Source of the DNA: Eubacteriaceae bacterium
GTDB lineage: Bacteria > Bacillota > Clostridia > Peptostreptococcales > Anaerovoracaceae
Reading direction: 5' to 3'
DNA length: 64,000 bases
Assembly (NCBI GenBank): GCA_902362435.1
Contig: CABIWW010000003.1
Coordinates: 1 to 64,000, forward strand
The position numbers and the translations under genes were made by a program. Each line of letters opens with the position of its first letter. Position 1 is the first letter of the stretch. Of this stretch, positions 17,768 through 26,372 are shown one piece after another. The notes beneath the pieces were generated by a model, which made no database searches, was not told the DNA's origin, and saw only the letters and a program-made list of their open reading frames with translations.

Positions 17768-18325
17768 TCATTGAAAAGTTATTGACTCTATAAACCCGTC
17801 AAATTCTTTGAAATTCCTCGAATCAGTTGTGCTGTCACTTGTCACCCATTCAAATTTATATATAATCTCATCGTACTCAATATAAATATCTGTATATTCC
17901 AATGCAGACTCTTTGTCATGATATTTGGATATATAGTTATATTCGTATACTATCGCTTTTTGTTTTCCTATTGTCTGTTCTCCTGAGGTTACTTCAGAGT
18001 AATATGATTGATAGTTTCCTTTTTCTGATGCGCTGTCTTCTTCATTTTCTTCAAGATATTTAATATCGCTTTTCATTTCTTCCTTTGTAACCATACATAC
18101 TGTCAAACTACCAAAACCATAATTTCGTTCAAACTCATATTCACCATCTTCGGATTCTTGATCATCTTCATCGTACTCAACTGCACCCCACCCAGCCGGA
18201 ATCATGAATGTAACATCTTTATAAGTATATGACCCATCATCATTAACACTTAATTCATTAGTTCCACATGATACAAATACCATGCATAAAATCAAGCATA
18301 ACCAAAATACTGCAACCTTTTTCAT
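17768..18325 (-). CDS. Lipoprotein of unknown function
   Basis: A 185-residue protein with a type II signal peptide: MKKVAVFWLCLILCMVFVSC, where the Cys at residue 20 is the likely lipidation site. The mature part is acidic and starts with a YTYKDVTFMIPAGWG stretch, resembling the beta-sandwich PsbP/DUF4367-like folds of secreted proteins. ATG 18325 is chosen over an upstream ATG because AAGGAGTGCAGT precedes it. It starts ten bases after the stop of the zinc-ribbon gene upstream, indicating co-translation. Confidence 0.75.
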   Translation of the reverse strand: MKKVAVFWLCLILCMVFVSCGTNELSVNDDGSYTYKDVTFMIPAGWGAVEYDEDDQESEDGEYEFERNYGFGSLTVCMVTKEEMKSDIKYLEENEEDSASEKGNYQSYYSEVTSGEQTIGKQKAIVYEYNYISKYHDKESALEYTDIYIEYDEIIYKFEWVTSDSTTDSRNFKEFDGFIESITFQ

Positions 18326-18335
18326 ACTGCACTCC

Positions 18336-19151
18336 TTATTCACTGATAGTTGGAATCATTGTATTGAGCTTTTCATAAAGTTCAGCGACTTCACTATCAA
18401 GGTCGTTGACTTTATCAGTATAACTATTGTATGACCCCTCTGGATCCATTGCTAAATCAGTAAAAGCTTTGTATTTTCCATAGAACTCAACTGCCAAACT
18501 ATAATATTGTGCATATTCTCCAGGAGGATTTTTCAGTTTTTTCATATATTCCTCTACCTTTTTCTGATTGTCTTCTATCACACTGACTGTTTCTATAGTA
18601 GAGTCATCCAAATACAAATTCAGTAAAGCCTCATTAAAGTCTTCTACCCCTTCAACGTATTTTTCCGTTTCTTCATCGGAGTCTTCATATATTGCATCAT
18701 GCCATACGCTCTTAGTAAGATTGCAGAGGTCTTCAGCTTCCGTCGCACCTTGTAGTGCCGTAGTCACAAATGCATTCAGATTCGCAACATATTCAGCTTT
18801 CTGCTGCTTGTCTTTTAAATGTATAACTATTGGAATTGACGCAATAATAGCCAAAACAATTATTGCTGCTATAATCACGATTACTTTTTTATTCATTTTC
18901 TTTTTTAATGGAGGCTGTACGTTTTCTGGCGTTACGAAATCTAAGTTTGTATCTCCTGGCATCGATTCCACCGACTCATTTTCGTGAGGTCCTGAATATC
19001 CAGCTATTTGATAGTTATTATCAGTGACATTATCTATTACGTTTTCTTCCGCTAACATCGCTACATCGCCTACAAAGTCTGTCATTGGCTTACCGCAATC
19101 AGGACAAAAATTTGCATCTGCTTTTTTACCGCATTCGAGACATATTTTCAT
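18336..19151 (-). CDS. Zinc-ribbon anchored membrane protein
   Basis: A 271-residue protein. The N-terminus is a compact zinc ribbon (CLECG...CPDCG, residues 4-22). An acidic linker leads to one transmembrane helix (about 92-113, VIVIIAAIIVLAIIASIPIVIHL). The extracytoplasmic C-terminal 150 residues are helical and probably coiled coil, ending in TMIPTISE. GGAGAAGAAAT precedes ATG 19151. It is first of the island's operon and has its own promoter. Zinc-ribbon plus single helix plus outer domain is a common but poorly studied clostridial architecture. Confidence 0.75.
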   Translation of the reverse strand: MKICLECGKKADANFCPDCGKPMTDFVGDVAMLAEENVIDNVTDNNYQIAGYSGPHENESVESMPGDTNLDFVTPENVQPPLKKKMNKKVIVIIAAIIVLAIIASIPIVIHLKDKQQKAEYVANLNAFVTTALQGATEAEDLCNLTKSVWHDAIYEDSDEETEKYVEGVEDFNEALLNLYLDDSTIETVSVIEDNQKKVEEYMKKLKNPPGEYAQYYSLAVEFYGKYKAFTDLAMDPEGSYNSYTDKVNDLDSEVAELYEKLNTMIPTISE

Positions 19152-19192
19152 ATTTCTTCTCCTCATCAATAAAAACTATATCTAATGTTTAC

Positions 19193-19221
19193 ATTATATA
19201 ACGTAACAGTCTATATCTCAA
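19193..19221 (-). promoter_or_regulatory. Promoter of the zinc-ribbon/lipoprotein operon
   Basis: On the minus strand TTGAGA (19216-19221), 17 bp, TATAAT (19193-19198). An ATCTAAT half-site (19180-19186) lies just downstream, near the expected transcript start, matching the arms of the palindrome upstream of the divergent XRE gene. Confidence 0.65.
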
Positions 19222-19239
19222 TTGATTTTTTCATATAAC

Positions 19240-19259
19240 ATCTAATTAATTCATTAGAT
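19240..19259. promoter_or_regulatory. ATCTAAT-N6-ATTAGAT palindrome, candidate XRE operator
   Basis: Perfect 7-bp arms (19240-19246 and 19253-19259) lie 20 bp before the XRE regulator's ATG and upstream of the divergent operon promoter. The position suits autoregulation by the adjacent small HTH protein. Confidence 0.5.
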
Positions 19260-19278
19260 ACTAAGGGGGATAGATACT

Positions 19279-19485
19279 ATGATCAGATTGAATGTATTAG
19301 CTCTTTTAGAAGAAAGAAGCAAGACTAAATACTGGCTCTGGAAGCAACTCGGTATGTCATATCAGAATTTCAATAAAATGGTAAATAATGAAACCAAGTC
19401 AATAAGGTATGATACTATCGAGGCATTATGTGGAATTTTTGAATGTGAGCCTAATGATTTATTCATTGAAGCCGATGATGAATGA
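19279..19485 (+). CDS. Small XRE-family HTH regulator
   Basis: A 68-residue Cro/CI-type protein made only of the HTH domain: MIRLNVLALLEERSKTKYWL, then LGMSYQNFNKMVNNETKSIR (helices 2-3) and ALCGIFECEPNDLF. This YozG-like class consists of stand-alone DNA-binding dimers. AAGGGGGATAG precedes ATG 19279. It diverges from the zinc-ribbon/lipoprotein operon and a palindrome lies between them, so it probably controls itself and that operon. Confidence 0.85.
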   Translation: MIRLNVLALLEERSKTKYWLWKQLGMSYQNFNKMVNNETKSIRYDTIEALCGIFECEPNDLFIEADDE

Positions 19486-19592
19486 TCATTCTTTCTATTA
19501 CAGTACTTCTAAATGAAACAATTCTTTTCCAATCTGTACTTCTAATAACTTTACCCTGTGACACCTGACCTGATGGCACATTTACGCAGCGA

Positions 19593-19865
19593 TTTCAGCC
19601 ATAAATCCATAATTTACAGAGGTTCTTGGCTGAAAACTGGAAATCACATTTTTCTGATATTAGCGGAGAGTTCGCTTACCAATGGCCAATTGGATTTTTT
19701 CAGCCATACGACATAGAATCGGATATAATTTGGCTGAAAGCTGGAAATGCGAACCAATTAAAAAAGAAAGCACACTGCTGATGCAAAAGATGTTTGTCAA
19801 TAAGTTCCTATAATTTCCTTTTTTCAGCCACAATACCGGACATAACATATACTTTTGGCTGAAAC
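19593..19865. repeat. Three inverted-arm elements: TTTCAGCCA-(24/25 nt)-TGGCTGAAA
   Basis: Copies span about 19593-19635, 19698-19739 and 19822-19864. The 9-nt arms are identical in all three, while the enclosed 25, 24 and 25 nt are unrelated in sequence. The first two copies are also followed by CTGGAAAT. Start-to-start distances are about 105 and 124 bp. They occupy a 700-bp stretch (19486-20187) with no credible gene. Function is unknown; see findings. Confidence 0.8.
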
Positions 19866-20074
19866 AGCGGCGACAAACTCGACACGCAAGCTCCACAATA
19901 AAATATGCGGGATCACATAAAAGATCTGCGGTCGCATTTCAGACGAAAGCAGCAGCATGCATATCAGGCCGATCAATGCCGTCACCGTTCAATTACCAAT
20001 ATCGCACATTCATATAACCTATATTGCGCTCGTACTGTATTTTAACTATAATTGAATTGCCCATCGACGAACAG

Positions 20075-20172
20075 ATGAAACACCACAAGCATAACCTGAT
20101 ATCTATCTTCGATCGACACACTAATGAAACACCGCAGGCGTAACCTGATGTCGATCTCCGATCGACAATAAT
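20075..20172 (+). repeat. Two tandem 49-bp repeats abutting the dinB leader
   Basis: Units start at 20075 and 20124, each beginning ATGAAACACC and ending near GATCGACA; the next ATGAAA at 20173, exactly 49 bp on, leads into the dinB ribosome site. The two units differ at about a dozen positions. Each contains a short frame (MKHHKHNLIS..., MKHRRRNLMS...) but without a ribosome site. Confidence 0.75.
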
Positions 20173-20187
20173 ATGAAAGGAGGATTT

Positions 20188-21432
20188 ATGGACAGAGTCA
20201 TACTGCACTGCGATATGAACGGGTTTTACGCATCTGTCGAGCTGCTCGACTACCCGCAGCTCAAAGACAAACCGATGGCTGTATGCGGCAATCCGGATGA
20301 CCGCCACGGCATCATACTTGCGAAAAATGAGATCGCCAAAAAATATGGTGTAGTCACTGCTGAGACCCTGTGGCAGGCCAGAAAAAAATGTCCCGGCCTT
20401 CAGGTCGTACCTCCGCATCACCACAAATACAGACATTACAGCAAACTGATAAACCAGATATATCTGCGCTACACTGACATGGTCGAACCGTTCAGCGTAG
20501 ACGAATCCTGGCTAGACGTGACCGGGAGCACGAAGCTTTTCGGCACCGGCTCACAGATCGCCGATGAGATCAGACAGACAGTGAAGAAGGAGCTCGGGCT
20601 CACGCTTTCAGCCGGGGTATCATTCAACAAGATCTTCGCTAAAATGGGCAGCGACTACAAAAAACCTGATGCCACCACTGTGATAACACGGGAGAATTTC
20701 AAGCTGCTGCTCTGGCCGATGAACGTCAGGTCCATGTTTTTCGTAGGAAAAGCGACCGCAGGCAAGCTTCACGACTACGGCATCAAAACGATCGGGGAGC
20801 TTGCGAACTCAGACCGCAATATGATAAAAAAAATGCTCGGCAAACAGGGCGGACTGATACACGACTATGCCAACGGGCTCGACACTACTCCGGTCCTGCG
20901 ATACGACCATCTCGAAAAAATAAAATCCGTAGGCAATGGCACTACGTTCCGCCGGAATCTCCAGGGTTTTGACGATATAAAGATCGGAGTGATAGGACTC
21001 GCCGATACGGTCGCCAGCCGTCTGCGCAAGCACAAGCTGAAAGCTTTCGGAGTCAAGGTCGATATCAAAGATCCGGCACTGAAAGTCATATCCAGGCAGC
21101 AGCAGCTCGACAATCCGACAAATCTGACCGAAGTCATCACCGAAACAGCGCTATCGATAATCAGAAAATCCTGGTCGATGCGCGATCCTATCCGGATGCT
21201 CACGATCACTGCGATAAACCTTTGCGATGAAAACCAGGCGCAGCAGCTTTCACTGTTTTCCGATGAAAACATCAGCATCGAAAAAGGAGAAAAAGTCGAA
21301 CGTGCGATGGACAGCATCAGACAGAAATTCGGTTCGGGAGCGATCAGCTTCGGATCCGTGCTCAATAACGACATCGGCCTCGACACCGGTACTCTTCCCG
21401 GATCGGAAGATCCCGGCGATGACAACAGCTAA
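20188..21432 (+). CDS. dinB: DNA polymerase IV (Y family)
   Basis: A translesion polymerase. The 414 residues begin ILHCDMNGFYASVELLDYPQ (catalytic Asp and steric-gate region), then the second acidic site YTDMVEPFSVDESWLDVTG. HhH segments (VGKATAGKLHDYGIKTIGEL) and the little-finger domain follow. The C-terminus carries a QLSLFSDE motif, a plausible beta-clamp binding site. ATG 20188 is chosen because GGAGG is in the preceding codons; an upstream ATG at 20173 is part of the repeat. No LexA-type palindrome is obvious upstream; repeats occupy the usual promoter area. Confidence 0.95.
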   Translation: MDRVILHCDMNGFYASVELLDYPQLKDKPMAVCGNPDDRHGIILAKNEIAKKYGVVTAETLWQARKKCPGLQVVPPHHHKYRHYSKLINQIYLRYTDMVEPFSVDESWLDVTGSTKLFGTGSQIADEIRQTVKKELGLTLSAGVSFNKIFAKMGSDYKKPDATTVITRENFKLLLWPMNVRSMFFVGKATAGKLHDYGIKTIGELANSDRNMIKKMLGKQGGLIHDYANGLDTTPVLRYDHLEKIKSVGNGTTFRRNLQGFDDIKIGVIGLADTVASRLRKHKLKAFGVKVDIKDPALKVISRQQQLDNPTNLTEVITETALSIIRKSWSMRDPIRMLTITAINLCDENQAQQLSLFSDENISIEKGEKVERAMDSIRQKFGSGAISFGSVLNNDIGLDTGTLPGSEDPGDDNS

Positions 21433-21513
21433 AGACAGTAACAACTAAAGATGACAATGAGAACAAAAGTGGCTTCGCCACATATTTTCATATGAAACTC
21501 TTGTTGATATTCC

Positions 21514-21537
21514 GGAAATATCGAAAGCGATATTTCC
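21514..21537. repeat. Perfect 10-bp-stem hairpin after dinB
   Basis: GGAAATATCG, loop AAAG, CGATATTTCC. It lacks a following T-run and lies between dinB and the bidirectional terminator; it could protect the dinB mRNA 3' end. Confidence 0.6.
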
Positions 21538-21552
21538 TACATAATGAAAAAT

Positions 21553-21605
21553 ACCTGAGATCAGCCTCGCGCACCACACGCACACCGCCGTCTCAGGTCT
21601 TTATT
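21553..21605. terminator. Bidirectional terminator between dinB and pfkA
   Basis: ACCTGAGA (21553-21560) pairs with TCTCAGGT (21591-21598) across a 30-nt loop. T-rich tracts follow on both strands (CTTTATTTAT on plus, ATTTTTCATT on minus), placing it to end both convergent genes. Confidence 0.65.
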
Positions 21606-21684
21606 TATCCTTTTGTACTTTCCTTTTATATACACCGGCCGCATTGCTCTGCATGCCTGCGCCTCAGCTCCCGATGCAGCAGCG

Positions 21685-22644
21685 CTATGACAGGATCTCG
21701 GCTATCTCATACAGATCTTTTCTGAATTCCTTTTTCATCTCGAGTGCATCAGCCAGATCGACTGCCGTGATCTCATTATTTATTATGCCTATCGCTTTAC
21801 TTCGCTCATCATCGTACAAAAGCTTCACGGCTTTGCTTGCCATGACGCTCGCGAGCATCCTGTCGCGACCCGTAGGCGTGCCGCCTCTCTGGATATATCC
21901 CGGCACTACCGAACGTACCTCTCTGCCCGTGCGCTCCTCTATTATCTCCGCGAGCTGCTGTACGCTCATATCGACACCTTCCGCTTTCATTATTATGCTG
22001 TGCAGCTTTCCTGACTGCTGCCCGCGCAGCACCCTGCGGCACACCATGTTTATATCGGTCTCCATCTCCGGAACAAGTATCACATCAGCGCCGCCGGCAA
22101 GCCCTGCATGAAGCGCGATATCACCGCAGTGACGCCCCATGACTTCTACTATAGTGGTCCGCTCGTGAGCAGACGCCGTATCTCTGAGATTTGATATCAT
22201 AGACAGCACGGTGTTAACCGCTGTATCAAAGCCTATCGTATAGTCTGTACAGCCGAGGTCGTTATCTATCGTTCCCGGGATCCCCATCACAGTCACACCG
22301 AGTCTGTCGAGCTCCAGACCGCCGCGGAAAGATCCGTCACCGCCTACGACGATCAGTCCCTCTATGCCGAAAGTCTGCAGCATGTCCACAGCGTGTTTCT
22401 GCCATTTAGCTTCCCTGAAGCGTTCGCTTCTCGCCGTCCTGAGTATAGTACCGCCTCTCTGCAGTATATCTCCGACGGAATGCCATTCCATCTTCCTGAT
22501 CTCTCCGTCAAGCAGACCCTCATATCCGCGTTCGATCCCGAATACTTCCATTCCCATCGAAAGTCCAGTCCTGACAGCCGCTCTGACTGCAGCATTCATT
22601 CCCGGCGCATCTCCACCGCTGGTAAGTATCGCTATTTTCTTCAT
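21685..22644 (-). CDS. pfkA: ATP-dependent 6-phosphofructokinase
   Basis: It phosphorylates fructose 6-phosphate, the committed step of glycolysis. The 319 residues are the standard bacterial length. Visible are ILTSGGDAPGMNAAVRA (nucleotide loop), GGDGSFRG (the Gly form typical of ATP rather than PPi enzymes) and GIPGTIDNDL with TIGFDTAVNT (substrate and catalytic Asp). GGAGGAATGAG precedes ATG 22644. It follows dnaE by 18 bp, the conserved clostridial dnaE-pfkA order; pyk is not next. Confidence 0.97.
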   Translation of the reverse strand: MKKIAILTSGGDAPGMNAAVRAAVRTGLSMGMEVFGIERGYEGLLDGEIRKMEWHSVGDILQRGGTILRTARSERFREAKWQKHAVDMLQTFGIEGLIVVGGDGSFRGGLELDRLGVTVMGIPGTIDNDLGCTDYTIGFDTAVNTVLSMISNLRDTASAHERTTIVEVMGRHCGDIALHAGLAGGADVILVPEMETDINMVCRRVLRGQQSGKLHSIIMKAEGVDMSVQQLAEIIEERTGREVRSVVPGYIQRGGTPTGRDRMLASVMASKAVKLLYDDERSKAIGIINNEITAVDLADALEMKKEFRKDLYEIAEILS

Positions 22645-22662
22645 ATCTCATTCCTCCATTTT

Positions 22663-25600
22663 TCAGCCCTTGTAGTTCTCTTCCCCCACTATATCTGTTA
22701 CAGCTTTCCTGAAATCCATATCAGGATCGACCCAAAGATCACGCTCCGTCCTGAACGAGCCGCCGGTCGGCATATACACGATCGCCTGATAACCTCCACG
22801 ATGAGCAGTCATTATGTCCTTTATGCGGTTCAGCATTTCCGACGTATTGCCTGCCGGAAGCTTTATCTTCACCAGTCCCTCAGGCTCATCACCGCTACCT
22901 GCCGCTGCCGCCTGCCTTGAACTGTGTCTGCTGCCGTTCTGACCGCCGCCTGCGCCGGATCCGTCCGCACCCTCATCTGCAGCCAGCTCACCCAGCGCGC
23001 GTATGTCAGTTATCCTGTTAGCCAGCAGCTTCGGCACTTCACCTTCCTTGAAGTTGATCGTGCCTGCCACCGATATGATCGAGTCCTCAGCGGTAAGCGC
23101 ACCGTACCTCTCGTAAACGTTCGGGAACACCACCACTTCTACCGTGCCGTACAGATCCTCCATATCCACGAATGCCATCATCTTACTGTTCTTCGTTATC
23201 AGTGTCTTCCTGCCCGTCACGATCCCCGCCATCACCGCGCTCATACCGTCGGTGATGAAGCTGTGCGTCTCGCCGCTCTCCTCGCTTTCAAGCACTTCCG
23301 CGAGATCCTGCGAAGTCACTGTTACCGACCTTTCTATCATATCGCGATACTCTGTGAGCGGGTGATCCGTTATGTAAACGCCCAGCATTTCCTTTTCCTG
23401 CGCTATGAGGACGTCTTTTTCGAAATTCTTCACGTCAGGAAGTCTCTTGACATCCTGACTCTCTTCCATGGTTTCCGCGTTCAGCTGGAAAAGCGACAGC
23501 TGTCCCTCGAGCACGTTCTTCGCATTCGACTGAGCCGACTCTATCAGACTTTCGAATATTCCCATATGAGCTGCCCTGTTTTCACTGAAACAGTCGAGCG
23601 CGCCGGCCTTTATCAGACTCTCAACAGCCTTCTTGTTTATCCTGTGTATATCCAGGTCATCTATGAACTGGAATATGTCCTTAGGAAGACCCTTTGCCTC
23701 TCGCGCCTCTATGATCGCATCGGCAGGCCCTTCGCCCACATTTTTCACGCCTAGAAGTCCGAATCTTATCTTACCGTCCGATACAGTGAACTTCTTACCG
23801 CTTTCGTTTACATCAGGAGGCAGCACCTCTATGCCCATATCCACGCAGTTCCTTATATACTTCGCCGTTGAATCCGCGTCGCCCATTACACTGGTCAGCA
23901 GCGCCGCCATGAATTCCACCGGATAATGCACTTTCAGATAGCCCGTTTCATACGCGAGCACGGCATATGCAGCCGCATGTGACTTGTTGAACGCATACTC
24001 TGCGAAGCTGACCATCTGGTTGAATATCTCCTCGGCCGCCTCTTCCGGCACACCGTTGCGCACACATCCCGCGATCTCGACAGTCCCGTCGTCTGCAGTC
24101 TTTCCATGGATGAAATATTCCTTCTCCTCGAGCATCACATCCATCTTCTTCTTGCTCATCGCACGGCGCACCAGATCCGAACGGCCGTATGAGTATCCGC
24201 CCAGGTCACGCACTATCCTCATTACCTGCTCCTGGTAAACCAGGCATCCGTACGTTACGGAAAGTATCGGTTCGAGGCTCTCGTGGATGTATTCGATGCT
24301 CTCAGGGTGTTTCTTGTTGTCTATATATGTAGGGATCGACGACATCGGGCCCGGCCTGTAGAGCGAGATCCCTGCGACGACATCTTCGAAGCAGTCCGGT
24401 CTGAGGTTTTTCATGAACTGCGTCATGCCTCCGCTTTCCAGCTGGAAGATCCCCTGTGTGTTTCCTTTGGAAATCATGTCATAGACAGCAGGATCATCGT
24501 AGTCCATCGAAGCGAAATCTATCTTCACTCCGTGGTTTTCCTCGATCATCTCCAGCGCGTCCCGTATTATCGTCAGGTTCCTGAGCCCCAGGAAGTCCAT
24601 CTTGAGCAGTCCCAGCTCCTCTATCGTCGTCATGTTGAACTGCGTGGAAAGGCCTTTATCCGCAAGGTAAAGCGGCACGTATTCGTCGATGCTCTCCTTT
24701 GAGATCACCACGCCGGCAGCATGCGTCGATGCGTGGCGCGGCATTCCCTCGATAGCTCTCGCCATGTCTATTACCTTGCGCGTCGTTTCCTCCGACTCGT
24801 ACTTGGCCTTCAGCTCCGGACTCGTTTCGAGAGCCTTGTCTATCGTCATCTTCAGCGCGAACGGTATCGCCTTCGCGATCGCATCCGTCTCAGGATAGCT
24901 GACATTCAGCACCCTTCCTACATCGCGCACGGCCTGCTTCGCTTTCATCGTTCCGAATGTTATAATCTGCGACACCTTGTCTTCACCGTATTTCTCGATA
25001 ACGTAATCTATGACCTCGCCCCGTCTCTCGTAGCAGAAGTCTATATCTATATCAGGCATGCTGACTCTTTCCGGATTGAGGAACCTCTCGAAGATCAGGT
25101 CGTACTTGATCGGGTCTATATCCGTTATCCTGAGCGTGTATGCCACGATGCTGCCCGCTGCCGAGCCTCTGCCGGGTCCGACCATTATGCCCTTGTTCTT
25201 CGCGTAGTTTATGAAATCCCAGACTATCAGGAAGTATTCCACGTATCCCATGTTTTCTATCGTGGAAAGCTCATAGTCGAGCCTTGCATGCAGTTCCGCC
25301 ATCTTCTCGCTGTCTGCAGCCTTATATCTCTGCTGCAGCCCCTCTTCGCATAGTTTTCTGAGATACTCTCTGTTCGTCATGCCGTCCGGGGCGCTGAAAT
25401 CAGGCAGGTGCAGCTCGCCGAACCTGAATGTCACGTCGCAGCGTTCTGCGATCGCCGCCGTATTGTCACATGCTTCCGGTATGTTTGCAAATATCCTGCG
25501 CATCTCATCTTCGGACTTGAGATAGAACTGGTCGTTCGGGAATCTCATCCTGTTGTCTTCATCGATCGTCGATGCCGTCTGTATGCACATCAGGACGTCC

Positions 25601-26250
25601 TGCGCCACTGCATCTTCCTGTCTGACATAGTGCACGTCGTTCGTGGCGACAAACGGTATGCCTGTCTCCTCGTGCAGCCTTTTCATATCGGGAAGTATGC
25701 GCATTTCCTCTTCGAGTCCCTGATCCTGCAGCTCAAGGAAAAAACTGTTTTCCCCGAATATCTCACGCATCTCGAGAGCTTCTTTCTTTGCGCCGGCATA
25801 GTCCCTGTTGAGCAGCCTGTGCTGCACCTCTCCGGCAAGGCACGCGGACAGCGCGATCAGACCTTCGCTATACTGCCGCAGTACATTCTTGTCTATCCTC
25901 GGCTTGTAGTAAAAGCCGTGGCGGTAACCCTCCGACACGATTTTCATCAGGTTCTTGTAGCCTGTATCGTTTTCTGCCAGCAGCACGAGATGCCCCATAT
26001 GCTTGTCCTTTTCGGAGTCCTTGTCGAAAAGCGTTCTGGCAGCAGTGTATACTTCACACCCTATTATAGGTTTTATCCCCTGTTTCAGGCATTCTCTGTA
26101 AAAGTCTATCACGCCGAACATCACACCGTGATCGGTTATCGCAAGCGATGTCATTCCAAGCTCTCTGGCATGTGACACCAGGTCATCTATCCTTGAGGCG
26201 CCGTCTAAAAGGCTGTATTCTGTATGTACATGAAGATGTGTAAAAGCCAT
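22663..26250 (-). CDS. dnaE: DNA polymerase III subunit alpha (DnaE type)
   Basis: A 1195-residue replicative polymerase of the DnaE class; in Firmicutes it extends primers with PolC. The PHP domain starts HLHVHTEYSLLDGASRIDDL. The palm has GPGRGSAAGSIVAY and the catalytic aspartates of MPDIDIDFCYERR. Tandem HhH and the OB fold (SVAGTINFKEGEVPKLLANR) follow. A short Gly/Ser/Gln-rich insert near residue 1110 (GSGAGGGQNGSRHSSRQAAA) is likely a flexible linker. AGG lies nine bases before ATG 26250. Confidence 0.97.
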   Translation of the reverse strand: MAFTHLHVHTEYSLLDGASRIDDLVSHARELGMTSLAITDHGVMFGVIDFYRECLKQGIKPIIGCEVYTAARTLFDKDSEKDKHMGHLVLLAENDTGYKNLMKIVSEGYRHGFYYKPRIDKNVLRQYSEGLIALSACLAGEVQHRLLNRDYAGAKKEALEMREIFGENSFFLELQDQGLEEEMRILPDMKRLHEETGIPFVATNDVHYVRQEDAVAQDVLMCIQTASTIDEDNRMRFPNDQFYLKSEDEMRRIFANIPEACDNTAAIAERCDVTFRFGELHLPDFSAPDGMTNREYLRKLCEEGLQQRYKAADSEKMAELHARLDYELSTIENMGYVEYFLIVWDFINYAKNKGIMVGPGRGSAAGSIVAYTLRITDIDPIKYDLIFERFLNPERVSMPDIDIDFCYERRGEVIDYVIEKYGEDKVSQIITFGTMKAKQAVRDVGRVLNVSYPETDAIAKAIPFALKMTIDKALETSPELKAKYESEETTRKVIDMARAIEGMPRHASTHAAGVVISKESIDEYVPLYLADKGLSTQFNMTTIEELGLLKMDFLGLRNLTIIRDALEMIEENHGVKIDFASMDYDDPAVYDMISKGNTQGIFQLESGGMTQFMKNLRPDCFEDVVAGISLYRPGPMSSIPTYIDNKKHPESIEYIHESLEPILSVTYGCLVYQEQVMRIVRDLGGYSYGRSDLVRRAMSKKKMDVMLEEKEYFIHGKTADDGTVEIAGCVRNGVPEEAAEEIFNQMVSFAEYAFNKSHAAAYAVLAYETGYLKVHYPVEFMAALLTSVMGDADSTAKYIRNCVDMGIEVLPPDVNESGKKFTVSDGKIRFGLLGVKNVGEGPADAIIEAREAKGLPKDIFQFIDDLDIHRINKKAVESLIKAGALDCFSENRAAHMGIFESLIESAQSNAKNVLEGQLSLFQLNAETMEESQDVKRLPDVKNFEKDVLIAQEKEMLGVYITDHPLTEYRDMIERSVTVTSQDLAEVLESEESGETHSFITDGMSAVMAGIVTGRKTLITKNSKMMAFVDMEDLYGTVEVVVFPNVYERYGALTAEDSIISVAGTINFKEGEVPKLLANRITDIRALGELAADEGADGSGAGGGQNGSRHSSRQAAAAGSGDEPEGLVKIKLPAGNTSEMLNRIKDIMTAHRGGYQAIVYMPTGGSFRTERDLWVDPDMDFRKAVTDIVGEENYKG

Positions 26251-26372
26251 ATTTTACCTCGCAAATCCAAAAGAACAAATTATATTGCTATTTTACCACA
26301 AAAATGTATTTTTTCCCTTTAAAACTTATATTAAATAGAGTAAAATGAAAAAGGTTTGATTAAGGAGAAGAT

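Noticed and set aside
19593..19865. CRISPR array reading of the TTTCAGCCA elements
   Set aside because: Only three copies, 9-nt arms, about 65-85 bp between elements, irregular spacing and no cas genes.
20075..20172. Leader peptides MKHHKHNLIS... and MKHRRRNLMS...
   Set aside because: Neither ATG has a ribosome site; the frames look like a by-product of the 49-bp repeat.
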